From positions 62,001 through 126,000 of the forward strand of contig JAJEGH010000016.1 of assembly GCA_022819985.1 (NCBI GenBank): a DNA stretch of 64,000 nt, given 5' to 3'. The translations under genes and the position numbers were made by a program. Below are positions 18,541-26,583 of this stretch, piece after piece; the stretch's first letter is position 1; each line of letters begins with the position of its first letter. The notes below the pieces were generated by a model. It saw only the letters and a list, made by a program, of their open reading frames with translations, was not told the DNA's origin and made no database searches. The stretch comes from Alphaproteobacteria bacterium (GTDB lineage Bacteria; Pseudomonadota; Alphaproteobacteria; Bin65).

Positions 18541-19329
18541 TCAGCCGGCGTCGAACAGGTCGGCCTGGGCCGGCGGCGCGGCGGCTTCGCCCAGCGCGAT
18601 ATGGGCGTAGAGCCGGCTGACCCGCTCGAAGCCGTCCGGCGTGCCGACATGGTGCCAGGCGCCGTCGTGCCGGATGCCGAACAGGCGCTCGCGTTCGAGC
18701 GCCCGGTCGTAGACCCGGTTGAGGGAGAAGGCGCCGGGTTCCAGCCCGTCGAACGCGGCCGGGCTGAGGATCTGGCTGCCGGTGAAGACGAAAGGCGCGA
18801 TCTCCGCTTCGCCGCGCCGGACCAGCCGGCCCTCGATATCCATGAAAAAATCACCGTCGCCGGCATAGCCCGTGGCGGCGACCGTCGGGTGGACCAGCAG
18901 CAGCACATCCATGGCCTCAGGATCCCAGGCCGAGGCCAGGCGGCGCAGCGCCGGGGTCGGCCCGTCCTCCCACACCGTGTCGCTGTTGAGCACGAAGAAG
19001 GGAGCGTCACCCAGCAGGCCGAGGGCGTTGAGCACGCCGCCGCCGGTATCGAGGATTTCGGGTTCGTGGCTGACGGCGATCTCCGGCGCGGCGCGGTTCT
19101 TGAGCTGCCGTTCGACCTGCGCCGCCAGATGATGTGTGTTGACGACCGCGCGGGTCACGCCGGCCTCGACCGCCTTGTCCAGCGTCCGGTCCAGCATGGT
19201 TCGGCCGCCGACTTCGAGCAGCGGCTTGGGCACGGCCCCGGAGAGCGGCCGCATCCGCGTGCCGAGGCCCGCGGCGAGCAGCATCGCTGTGTCGGGGGCC
19301 GCATCGGGGGCCGTACGCGGCGCGGTCAT
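18541..19329 (-). CDS. murU: N-acetylmuramate alpha-1-phosphate uridylyltransferase (MurU-type nucleotidyltransferase)
   Basis: The 262-residue sugar-nucleotidyltransferase has LAAGLGTRMRP at residues 18-28 and VPKPLLEVGGRTMLD, the NTP-binding signature, with FVLNSDTVWEDG as the metal-binding aspartate region. MurU makes UDP-MurNAc from MurNAc-1-phosphate, recycling peptidoglycan sugars and bypassing MurA. The assignment rests on coupling with AmgK: the ATG at 19329 overlaps the stop of the upstream tsaE-amgK gene by one base step (ATGA). An in-frame upstream start would overlap that gene much further and is rejected. The N-terminal TAPDAAPDT stretch is coded by a 12-bp duplication. Confidence 0.88.
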   Translation of the reverse strand: MTAPRTAPDAAPDTAMLLAAGLGTRMRPLSGAVPKPLLEVGGRTMLDRTLDKAVEAGVTRAVVNTHHLAAQVERQLKNRAAPEIAVSHEPEILDTGGGVLNALGLLGDAPFFVLNSDTVWEDGPTPALRRLASAWDPEAMDVLLLVHPTVAATGYAGDGDFFMDIEGRLVRRGEAEIAPFVFTGSQILSPAAFDGLEPGAFSLNRVYDRALERERLFGIRHDGAWHHVGTPDGFERVSRLYAHIALGEAAAPPAQADLFDAG

Positions 19330-20924
19330 GGCCGGTCCCCGAACTGCGGCGCGATGCGCAGGGCGGGCGGGATCGCGTCGTCGAGCCATGCCCTGACCGG
19401 CGCCAGCGCCGGGTGGGCGAGATCGGCCTCGAGCAGGCGCCAGACCCGCGGGATGTGCTGCAGATAGAACGGCTTGCCGTCGCGCGCCATCAGCCGGGTG
19501 AAGATGCCGATGATCTTGCAGTTGCGCTGGGCCGAGAGCATCGCCGCCGCCGCCAGGAAATCGGTCCGGTCGAGGGCCGGAAAGGCGGCCAGGTAGCGCT
19601 CGACCATCGCGTCGCGCAGCGCCGGGCGGATGTCGCGCCGGGCGTCGGCGACCAGCGAGACCAGGTCGTAGGCCGGCGAACCGACGAGGGCATCCTGGAA
19701 ATCGAGCAGGCCGCAGGCCGCCGTCCCTTCGCGGCCCGGCAGTTCCATCAGGTTGTCGACGTGATAGTCGCGCAGGACGAGGGTGGGCGGCGCGGTGTCG
19801 GCGAGCGGATAGAGCTCGCGCCAGACCGCGCGGTATTCCTCGGCGGTCGCCTGAGGCGCCGGCGCGCCGGTCACCGCAGGCAGGAACCAGTCGATCAGCA
19901 GGTCGGCCTCGCGCTGGAGCGCCGCCGCATCGTAGGGCGGAACGTCGACCGAAGCGGCTCCGGGATGGCGGTGCAGCGCTATCAGCGTGTCGGCCGCCAG
20001 CCGGTACAGCGCGTCCTCGTCCGCGCCTTCGGCCAGCCGGCGGGTGAAGGTCGCGTCGCCGAAATCCTCGATGACCAGGAAACCGTGCGCCGGGTCTTCG
20101 GCATGGACCGCCGGCGCACTGAAGCCCAGGTCGCAGAGATGGCGTGCGACCCGGACGAAGGGCGCGACGTCCTCCTGGGGCGGCGGCGCATCCATCAGCA
20201 GCGCCGGGGACGGCCCGCCGGCGAGGCGGAAATAGCGCCGGAAGGAGGCGTCGCCGGAGAGCGCCGTCATGCGCGCTTTCCGCCAGTCCGTACCGGCGAG
20301 GAAGGCGCGGCGCGACCGGTCGCGCGCGGCGGCATCCGTGGCGGCGGACTCGATCGCCGACAGCCGGTCGAACACGGGTTTCAGCCGGTCAGGCGCGCCA
20401 TTGCCGCTATTGCCGGTTCGGTCTGCCACGGTTATGCGCCGCCGTGCCGGATCGCCGGTATGGTCGAGGCCGATGTCGATGCGCCGGTCCGGCAGCAGGG
20501 CGCCGGCGCGCTCGGGCCATTCGATCAGGCAGATGCCGCCGGCGAGCGCCTCCTCGAAGCCGATCTCCCACAGGTCTTCCGGCGCTCCGATCCGGTACAG
20601 GTCGATATGCCAGACCGCGTCGTCGCCGAAACTGTAGAGCTGGACGAGGGTGAAGGTCGGGCTCGGCACCTCTTCGGCCGCGCCGCCCCTGCGCCCGGCG
20701 TAGCTGCGGATGAAATGCCGGGCGAAGGTCGTCTTGCCGGCGCCGAGCGGGCCGCGCAGGGCGATTACGTCGCCGCGCTCGGCACAGGCGGCGAGCGCCC
20801 GGGCGAAGGCCGCCAGCTCCCCTTCCGAAACGTCGACGGAAACGCCGGAGACAGGACCGGCCAGCCCGCCGCCCTCCGGGACGGGAACGCAAGAGAGCCG
20901 GGAAGAAAGCCGGTCGTCGTTCAC
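19326..20924 (-). CDS. tsaE: TsaE-AmgK fusion: tRNA t6A ATPase subunit and cell-wall amino-sugar kinase
   Basis: Residues 28-165 are TsaE, with Walker A GPLGAGKTT at 58-66, SPTFTLV at 88-94, HIDLYR at 106-111 and IEWPE; TsaE energises the TsaBD complex that makes t6A37 in tRNA. Residues about 195-532 are an APH-fold kinase of the AmgK type, with GDASFRRYFR near its start, the catalytic loop RDYHVDNL (H388, D390, N391) and the DFQDA metal site (D408). AmgK phosphorylates MurNAc or GlcNAc at C1 for MurU, encoded immediately downstream. The fusion is known in alphaproteobacteria and couples unrelated functions in one polypeptide. Confidence 0.9.
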   Translation of the reverse strand: MNDDRLSSRLSCVPVPEGGGLAGPVSGVSVDVSEGELAAFARALAACAERGDVIALRGPLGAGKTTFARHFIRSYAGRRGGAAEEVPSPTFTLVQLYSFGDDAVWHIDLYRIGAPEDLWEIGFEEALAGGICLIEWPERAGALLPDRRIDIGLDHTGDPARRRITVADRTGNSGNGAPDRLKPVFDRLSAIESAATDAAARDRSRRAFLAGTDWRKARMTALSGDASFRRYFRLAGGPSPALLMDAPPPQEDVAPFVRVARHLCDLGFSAPAVHAEDPAHGFLVIEDFGDATFTRRLAEGADEDALYRLAADTLIALHRHPGAASVDVPPYDAAALQREADLLIDWFLPAVTGAPAPQATAEEYRAVWRELYPLADTAPPTLVLRDYHVDNLMELPGREGTAACGLLDFQDALVGSPAYDLVSLVADARRDIRPALRDAMVERYLAAFPALDRTDFLAAAAMLSAQRNCKIIGIFTRLMARDGKPFYLQHIPRVWRLLEADLAHPALAPVRAWLDDAIPPALRIAPQFGDRP

Positions 20925-21004
20925 GGCACCGACGCTTACTGGAGCCGCCGCCTTCTGTCCAGTTGCCGGGGCCCGTTACCGCCGTGCCGGCCCGGCCCGG
21001 CCGG

Positions 21005-21970
21005 TCAACCCGAACAGCTGCCGCCGCCGAGGACGCAGAAGCGGGCGCAGTGGGGGTGGTTGAGCGGCACCGCGCCCGACGCTTCGGCGAGCGACCGGCC
21101 GAGGATGAAATCCGCCTCGTAGGGCAGTAGCGTGCAGGGCATGACGACCGGCCGGTCGTCGCCCCTGCGCTTCACCACCATGCGCGAGGAAGCGCACATC
21201 ATGGCGCCGGGATCGACGCCGAGAATGTCCCAGCACGCTTCGGTGATTTCGGGCACGTCGAGCGCGGCGTCCATCTCCGGGAACAGGACCAGGGCGGCGG
21301 GGTCGGCCGCGTCGATGCGGATGCCTTCGCGCTCGAACAGCCGGGCATAGCCGGCGCGCAATTCGGCCTCGCTCTCGCGCCACACGGTCCGGCCGGCCGC
21401 GCTGACGGCGAAGCCGTTGTCGGACAGGAATTTGAGACCCTCCAGCATCGGCGCCCAGGCGCGCGGCCCGCGTTCGAGCTGGTGCAGGGCCTCTGCATAA
21501 TGGTCGACGGAGACGCGCAGCACGAGCCGGCCGCCCAAGCGGGCGCGCAGCCCGAGCAGCGCATCGGCATGGCGCATCATCGGCCGCATGGCGTTGGTCA
21601 GGACCAGCGCCTCGTGCCCGGCCGCGAGGATTCGCTCCAGGATGTCCGCGATTTCCGGGTTCATGAAGGGCTCGCCGCCGGTCAGGCCGACGGTGCCGAC
21701 CGGCAGGCCGTCGCTCGCGATCTCGTCGAGATAGCCGCCGATCTCTTCGGCCGTGAGGTAGCTCAGCCGATCGTTGGTCGGGCTCGATTCGATATAGCAG
21801 TTGCCGCAGGCCAGGTTGCACAGGGTGCCGGTGTTGAACCACAGGGTCTCCAGCGCCCGCAGGTCGACGCGCGCGCGCACCTGCCCGTCCGCCGTATGGA
21901 GCGGATCGCGGAATTTCGCCGTGTCGAGGGCGGGACGGTCCTCGCGGAGCGCCGGGGCTGGCGGGGTCAT
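21005..21970 (-). CDS. Radical SAM protein of unknown substrate, with C-terminal cysteine cluster
   Basis: The 321-residue protein carries the radical SAM 4Fe-4S motif C51-x3-C55-x2-C58 in LCNLACGNCYIESSP, then GLTGGEPFMNP (SAM-binding GGE motif) and a partial TIM barrel ending about residue 240. The C-terminal part has several cysteines (MPCTLLPYEADF, then CARFCVLGGGSCSG at the very end) that could hold an auxiliary cluster as in SPASM/twitch proteins. ATG 21970 is chosen because the longer frame upstream runs into AT-rich, unconserved sequence. No peptide substrate gene was recognised nearby. Function is unknown. Confidence 0.8.
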   Translation of the reverse strand: MTPPAPALREDRPALDTAKFRDPLHTADGQVRARVDLRALETLWFNTGTLCNLACGNCYIESSPTNDRLSYLTAEEIGGYLDEIASDGLPVGTVGLTGGEPFMNPEIADILERILAAGHEALVLTNAMRPMMRHADALLGLRARLGGRLVLRVSVDHYAEALHQLERGPRAWAPMLEGLKFLSDNGFAVSAAGRTVWRESEAELRAGYARLFEREGIRIDAADPAALVLFPEMDAALDVPEITEACWDILGVDPGAMMCASSRMVVKRRGDDRPVVMPCTLLPYEADFILGRSLAEASGAVPLNHPHCARFCVLGGGSCSG

Positions 21971-22178
21971 ACCTATATATCTAGGTCTTTGGGCAGCCGA
22001 TGTTACCCCTATATAATGACCCCTGATCACATTTGACCAATTTTCGGTGAACCAATGCGTTCTCCAATACTGGTACATTTCGGCTAAAATATTTCCAAAA
22101 CAACAGTACATTACTAGTTATTCCAACCAAGCAGAATGCCATTGGCATGATCGAGCAATGGTTTGAATTTACTTCAAA

Positions 22179-23330
22179 TCACGGCCAGTCAATCAGATTA
22201 TATTTCTCTAATTGCTTATTCCCAAATTCGGGCTCAATGTGAGATGCAAAAATTAACAATCCCTTAATGTGATTCTGCAGTCCGTAGATGGAAGCAAAGC
22301 CTTTCTCTTCGGCGTGCCGCCTAGGTCCGAACTGGGGATTGGCAAGAAAATAAAGATGTTGACGAAGTTGCTGTTTAAATTCACGCGTCAACTTCGGCTC
22401 ATCATGATCAACGAGCAAGCCCAACACTAACTTGCGGGACCCCGGAGAGGAAATTTTGGTTTTCAAATAATTTGGTGAATATCCATGGTTCCTCAAAACG
22501 CTATACACGCAAGCAATAAGGTTGCTTGCATCTCGCCTCGAAAATGACTTTGAAGTTGTAGAAAATGTTAAGTCATCCGCATATCTAGTATAAATCAAAT
22601 CCCTTGAACAAGCTATATCACGAAGCGTTCTATCTAGAGAAACGGACACTAAATTGGAGAGTCTAGGGCTAGTTGGTGCTCCTTGTGGCAAGTAGCCCTG
22701 TATGAAGTTACGATATGAGCCAATCCTACCCCAGCGGTAAGACCGGTCATTCAACTTATTCAATGGTGAATTTGTTGTGCGAAGTCGAGTACATATACGA
22801 GACATTTCGAACGCTACCAAAGGCTGATAACCGATGTCCAAAAATACACCATAAACCTGTTGTTCTGTAATGGACTCAAAAAAAGATCTAATGTCAATTT
22901 TGATAATCCATCTAGCACAGCAATGAAACGATGCTGCTGCCTTAATTGAATCGCCAGAAGAAAACGCAACGCTTGCCTCATCTGGCTGAATATGAACCAA
23001 TATATTCCTATCAATCCATCGCTGCACTTGTGCCAAACGGCTGTCGGGAACCGAAATTATTCGATATCGCTGACTTTCGCCTGGGAGAGGTCGTTTTCGT
23101 ATCTTAAAATGTCGATAAAGCTTAGGATCTAATCTCGCTACAGCGGCGCGAAGAAAAGGGTATTTTGTTCCACTTAATTGAGCAAGATGTTTAAGAGAAA
23201 ATACCGGCGGACACTCCTTAGAGTAAAGATGCAAATATTCTGCTACCTGAATTGCACTGTCGAGAACTCGAGGCTGATACCCTCTTTGCTGGCCAATTTT
23301 CTTGTATAGCTGAGGTCGCCAATTTCGCAT
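22179..23330 (-). CDS. Retron-type reverse transcriptase
   Basis: A 383-residue RNA-directed DNA polymerase. Palm motif A is KIDIRSFF (D146), PQGAPTSPRLSN is at residues 215-226, and the catalytic YADD is at 250-253 in YTRYADDLTFS. A GLLVD segment after LVLG (301-304) stands where retron RTs have VTG, followed by PKLTREFKQQLRQHLY of the thumb. There is no maturase or integrase domain, so it is not a group II intron or retroelement RT. The gene is markedly AT-rich against the GC-rich surroundings, indicating transfer. It sits 169 bases after a PRTase/winged-helix gene with a structured RNA-like gap between, the arrangement of a retron defence operon. The exact retron type is not certain. Confidence 0.88.
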   Translation of the reverse strand: MRNWRPQLYKKIGQQRGYQPRVLDSAIQVAEYLHLYSKECPPVFSLKHLAQLSGTKYPFLRAAVARLDPKLYRHFKIRKRPLPGESQRYRIISVPDSRLAQVQRWIDRNILVHIQPDEASVAFSSGDSIKAAASFHCCARWIIKIDIRSFFESITEQQVYGVFLDIGYQPLVAFEMSRICTRLRTTNSPLNKLNDRSYRWGRIGSYRNFIQGYLPQGAPTSPRLSNLVSVSLDRTLRDIACSRDLIYTRYADDLTFSTTSKSFSRRDASNLIACVYSVLRNHGYSPNYLKTKISSPGSRKLVLGLLVDHDEPKLTREFKQQLRQHLYFLANPQFGPRRHAEEKGFASIYGLQNHIKGLLIFASHIEPEFGNKQLEKYNLIDWP

Positions 23331-23351
23331 TTACTTTGACACCGTAAGGTG

Positions 23352-23406
23352 AATATCGTCGCGCCGTTAGGGAAGACGCCGCCCCGTCAAACGGTGCGAC
23401 GATATT
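23352..23406. repeat. Long inverted repeat upstream of the reverse transcriptase
   Basis: AATATCGTCGCGCCGT (23352-23367) and ACGGTGCGACGATATT (23391-23406) are complementary at 15 of 16 positions around a 23-base loop. On the minus strand this makes a long hairpin just before the RT start. Its 5' arm is the same TATCGTCGC that can pair with an upstream copy inside the effector gene, so two mutually exclusive folds are possible. No U-tract follows, which argues against a simple terminator. Confidence 0.8.
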
Positions 23407-23558
23407 TAAGCGCCATAGAACGCTTCTCCGAAGGGCGGCAGAATCTGCTCCCAGTACCGGCACGAATGCCGGCCGAGCTGACGAGAGTGCCCGTCAGCTT
23501 TACCTAAACGCATCAATCGGCGACCTCAGCATGGTGGGATAGTAGTAGCTATCGTCGC
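23396..23558 (-). ncRNA. Candidate retron msr-msd RNA
   Basis: Read on the minus strand, GCGACGATA (23558-23550) could act as arm a1 and TATCGTCGC (23404-23396) as a2, a perfect 9-bp pair. The base after a1 is G in the context TAGC, as for the branching guanosine of known msr RNAs. Between the arms lie a perfect 8-bp stem with an 8-base loop (23476-23499) and a perfect 6-bp stem capped by UUCG (23457-23472), like msr hairpins, then a smaller AAGCG/CGCTT stem. The 163-base span is normal for retron RNA. The 5' part would overlap the last 59 bases of the effector gene. This is a structural prediction only. Confidence 0.42.
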
Positions 23559-24741
23559 CCTGAGCAAGGGTCGAAATATACCGTTTCTTTCTTCGAAAAT
23601 GCCCAATCTCTCGGTGGCCAGCGTCGGTCAAACGCAAATCTTCAGTAAGCAACTGTTCATTCTTCGCTCGAAAAATGATCGAATATACTGCTTTGATTGG
23701 CAAACCTGTTCGCGCAGATACAATTCTAACGCTACGTGGTGGTCGCTTTAGCGCAACGAGAACAAGTATGTTCGAATATTTTTTCAAATCTGAATTGGAC
23801 ACACATATCGACTCGATAAAGCGTTTATCGGCGAAATTAAATGCCATACTTTCGATTTTTTCTTTAGCTGTACGACCATCTGTAATGGTGACGTTTCTAG
23901 TAGAACGAGAGCGAAATATAGGTTCCCACTCTTTGGACTTAACATGCAAGACAAGAGGTGCGTTATTTGGCATTCCATGTGCAAATGAAATCAATGAGCC
24001 TGTATTGTGATAGCCAAGTGCAGTGAAACTTGCAGATGGAGGAGGCGAATATTTTTCGCACAATTTCACTAGCTCGTTTCTTTGATTTGTCGGTAGGAGG
24101 GAGAGCCTAGGGCAGCCAAAAATAGAATTTACAGATGGAGAGCAGCGGTGAGATTGCAATAATTCTTCTCCTTCTTCTGTTGCTGAGTAAGTTACCACTA
24201 AGAATCGCACAAGACCATAAGACATCCAACTCACGATGGATGGTGTACGCCAAGCCGCCTCAAGGTACCGATACGCTCGCTTCCCAGAGCCGATAAAATC
24301 TGCAACCAAGATGAAATGTCTCGGCTTCTTTTCTCGAATTTGGTTCATACTCGGATGATCGAGAAATAGGTCTCTGTTTGACCTAGCCAATCCAGTAATC
24401 AAGTTTGCTACTATTCCTTCACTACCTGTTTCTTTTTTTTCTTTGCTCGTTCGAAAAGGTATTGAACCTGCGCCATCAGAACGGCGAACACCGCTTCGCT
24501 GAAATTTATAAAGTGGCGGAGGAGTATTTCCTCGGCTAGCTATCTCTCTTTCAGCAAATAATGCAACAGGACTTCCTAACTTACGCTGAATTCCCTGTAA
24601 AGTGGAGGTCATATCATTCAAAAACATGTCTGCACTAACGAACGTAATTTGGCTCAAAAGTTCTTGAGCACTGCTCTGGTCTGATGGAGTAAACTGTTCC
24701 AACCAACAAGCCACTTCATCAGAGTCTATTTCTATAGGCAT
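23500..24741 (-). CDS. Phosphoribosyltransferase-like / winged-helix protein, probable retron effector
   Basis: The 413-residue protein has a PRPP-loop-like motif HFILVADFIGSGKRA at residues 142-156 and a later GYHNTGSLISFAHGMPNNAP block (243-262) resembling the conserved C-terminal part of conflict-system phosphoribosyltransferases (PRTase-CE). Residues about 322-385 form a winged helix (SVRIVSARTGLPIKAVYSII, then LTDAGHREIGHF). PRTase plus winged-helix proteins are known partners of some retron reverse transcriptases, where the RT-RNA complex restrains a toxic effector until phage infection. The gene is AT-rich, precedes the RT in the same orientation and has no housekeeping homologue that I recognise. 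Biochemical activity is inferred. Confidence 0.72.
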   Translation of the reverse strand: MPIEIDSDEVACWLEQFTPSDQSSAQELLSQITFVSADMFLNDMTSTLQGIQRKLGSPVALFAEREIASRGNTPPPLYKFQRSGVRRSDGAGSIPFRTSKEKKETGSEGIVANLITGLARSNRDLFLDHPSMNQIREKKPRHFILVADFIGSGKRAYRYLEAAWRTPSIVSWMSYGLVRFLVVTYSATEEGEELLQSHRCSPSVNSIFGCPRLSLLPTNQRNELVKLCEKYSPPPSASFTALGYHNTGSLISFAHGMPNNAPLVLHVKSKEWEPIFRSRSTRNVTITDGRTAKEKIESMAFNFADKRFIESICVSNSDLKKYSNILVLVALKRPPRSVRIVSARTGLPIKAVYSIIFRAKNEQLLTEDLRLTDAGHREIGHFRRKKRYISTLAQGDDSYYYPTMLRSPIDAFR

Positions 24742-25045
24742 ACTAGTGATCTTTGAGGCAAGTTAAAAGACTAGCGTTTGAATTCTTAAGCACACCCTGA
24801 CGCATCGATTAGAAATTTACCTCGCTGGTGAACTCTGCACCCGATTTCTTCAGTGAACAGAAGGATTCAAAAGCCCGCAGTCGGTATGTCGGTCACTAGT
24901 GTCGTTTATTTTATAGACAATGTCTAGCCGAAATTATTTGGTGGCATGATGCGAGGTGCATGTATCCCGCCTTGCCGCGATACGGCAAGGCGGGTAAACA
25001 GTTTCGGCCGCCGGTTGCATCAGACAGGCGGTAGCATGGAATTGG
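24742..25045. other. AT-rich intergenic stretch between the retron island and tRNA-Gly
   Basis: No gene is seen. The stretch holds the effector gene's upstream region (no convincing -35/-10 pair found), a 13-base perfect palindrome tagacaatgtcta at 24914-24926, and the strong hairpin listed separately. Base composition switches from AT-rich to GC-rich around 24960, so the island's right edge lies here. Confidence 0.5.
24966..24994. terminator. Perfect 12-bp hairpin at the island edge
   Basis: CCCGCCTTGCCG (24966-24977) pairs perfectly with CGGCAAGGCGGG (24983-24994) around the five-base loop cgata. It lies 52 bases before tRNA-Gly at the composition boundary. It could be a terminator, a REP-like element or a remnant of an integration site; no T-run follows on either strand, so the terminator label is tentative. 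Confidence 0.4.
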
Positions 25046-25121
25046 GCGGGTGTAGCTCAGTCGGTAGAGCACGAGCTTCCCAAGCTCGGGGTCGCGGGTT
25101 CGAGCCCCGTCGCCCGCTCCA
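25046..25121 (+). tRNA. tRNA-Gly (anticodon CCC)
   Basis: A full 76-base cloverleaf: acceptor GCGGGTG with CGCCCGC (one G-U pair), D-stem GCTC/GAGC, anticodon stem CGAGC/GCTCG with loop TTCCCAA giving anticodon CCC for codon GGG, T-arm GCGGG-TTCGAGC-CCCGT, discriminator T and an encoded CCA end. It lies at the right side of the retron island with its 5' end facing the island, the opposite of classic integration into a tRNA 3' end. Confidence 0.96.
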
Positions 25122-25169
25122 GACGACAAGACGGGAGGCCCGCGCTTTGTGGCCGCGGGCAGGATGGTT

Positions 25170-25634
25170 ATGGCACTGGCACACGCTTTGAAACTTCGCG
25201 CCCCGGCCGTGGCGGCGATGCTCTTCGCAGCGGCCGCCCTGTCGGGCGGAACGGCGATCGCGGCGGAGAAACTGTCGCCGCTCGGCGTCTGGCTCGGCAT
25301 CAGCGATTCCGGCGAGAAGGGCCACGTCAAGATCTACGAATGCGGCGACAAGCTGTGCGGCAAGCTGGTCTGGAGCAGCAAGCCGGAGGCGCTCGACATC
25401 AACAACCCCGACGAATCCAGGCGCGACAAGATCCTGATCGGCCAGGACATTCTGACCGGCCTGGAGCCGGACGGCGAGAATTTCTGGGACTATGGCAAGC
25501 TCTACGATGCGACCACGGGCAAGACCTGGAACTGCAACATCACGGTCCTGCCCGGCAACGACAAGCTGAAAATCCGCGGCTACTGGGGCATCTCGCTGTT
25601 CGGCCAGTCGCGGATCTGGGAACGGGTCGAATAG
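25170..25634 (+). CDS. Periplasmic DUF2147 protein
   Basis: The protein of 154 residues has a signal peptide (LRAPAVAAMLFAAAALSGGTAIA) and a mature domain with LGVWLGISDSGEKGHVKIYECGDKLCGKLVW, the DUF2147 signature, ending SLFGQSRIWERV. Two cysteines close together (CGDKLC) may form a disulfide in the periplasm. The family has no firm function; some members respond to envelope or salt stress. ATG 25170 is favoured over GTG 25149 and ATG 25164 because AGGA lies at proper spacing before it. It follows tRNA-Gly by 48 bases. Confidence 0.82.
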   Translation: MALAHALKLRAPAVAAMLFAAAALSGGTAIAAEKLSPLGVWLGISDSGEKGHVKIYECGDKLCGKLVWSSKPEALDINNPDESRRDKILIGQDILTGLEPDGENFWDYGKLYDATTGKTWNCNITVLPGNDKLKIRGYWGISLFGQSRIWERVE

Positions 25635-25695
25635 GCCGGATCCGGCGCGCTTCCGTCCGCGGCGACGGCCGTCCGGGGAGGGCCCCATAATCGGC

Positions 25696-26583
25696 ATGCC
25701 GACGCTCGCCGTGCTCAGCGCCGGCGATATGGGCCATGCGGTCGGCCGGGTGGCGCGCGACCGGGGCTGCCGGGTCGTCACCAGCCTCGCCGGACGGAGC
25801 GACCGCACCCGCGCGCTCGCCCGCGAGGCGGGTATCGAAGACGGCGGCGATCTGGCTGCGGCCGTCGGGGCCGCCGACATCGTCCTTTCCATCCTGCCGC
25901 CGGCCGAGGCGCGGGCCCTGGCCCGGGCGGTCGCCGGCTGCGGGGTTTCCGGAAAGGGCCGCCTGTTCGTCGATTGCAACGCCGTGGCCCCGGCAACGGC
26001 GCTGGCCATCGGCGATATCGTGCGCGACGCGGGATTTTCTTTCGTGGACGGCGGCATTGTCGGCCGGCCGCCGCGCTCCTCACCGCCGACGCGCCTCTAT
26101 GTCAGCGGGCCGGAGGCCGGACGCCTCGCCTTCCTGGAGGACGAACGGCTGACGGTGCGCGACCTCGGGCCGGAGCCGGGCCGGGCCTCGGCTCTCAAGA
26201 TGTGCTACGCCGCGCTCACCAAGGGCAGCTGGACCTTGTTCGCCGCGCTCTCGACGGCGGCGCACCGGCTCGGCGTCGCCGAAGCGCTCGACCGGGAATT
26301 CGCCGAAAGCCAGGCCGCGGTGCGCGAGCGCCAGCGCATCATGCTGCCGCGCTTGCCGCTGGACGCCGGACGCTGGATCGGCGAAATGGAGGAAATCGCC
26401 GCCACCCTCGACGCCGCCGGCCTGCCCGACGGCTTCCACCGCGCCGCCGCCGAGATGTTCCGCCTGCTCGACGGCACGCCCTTCGCCGCCGAATCGCGCC
26501 AGGACTGGGACCGGGACCGGTCCCCGGAACAGACCGTTGCCGCGGTTTCGGACGTCATCGACAGCCTCACGAACCGCCCATGA
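25696..26583 (+). CDS. NAD(P)-dependent oxidoreductase, 3-hydroxyisobutyrate dehydrogenase-like with DUF1932 domain
   Basis: The 295-residue protein begins with a Rossmann fold (LAVLSAGDMGHAVGRVARDRG, glycine-rich loop GDMG), followed by ADIVLSILPPAEA and DCNAVAP, as in the beta-hydroxyacid dehydrogenase family. The catalytic lysine region is ALKMCYAALTKGSWTLF, and the C-terminal helical part resembles DUF1932. Substrate is unknown. Its stop codon overlaps the ATG of the FAD oxidoreductase gene (ATGA), so the two enzymes are probably translated together and may share a pathway. Confidence 0.8.
   Translation: MPTLAVLSAGDMGHAVGRVARDRGCRVVTSLAGRSDRTRALAREAGIEDGGDLAAAVGAADIVLSILPPAEARALARAVAGCGVSGKGRLFVDCNAVAPATALAIGDIVRDAGFSFVDGGIVGRPPRSSPPTRLYVSGPEAGRLAFLEDERLTVRDLGPEPGRASALKMCYAALTKGSWTLFAALSTAAHRLGVAEALDREFAESQAAVRERQRIMLPRLPLDAGRWIGEMEEIAATLDAAGLPDGFHRAAAEMFRLLDGTPFAAESRQDWDRDRSPEQTVAAVSDVIDSLTNRP

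Noticed and set aside
23352..23406. Simple intrinsic terminator between effector and reverse transcriptase
   Set aside because: The hairpin is long and perfect but lacks a following U-tract and lies directly before the RT start, so a role in the retron RNA fits better.
22000..25121. Flanking direct repeats of an integrated element around the retron island
   Set aside because: I compared the left edge near 21971-22178 with the tRNA-side edge by eye and saw no convincing direct repeat, and no integrase or transposase gene is present.
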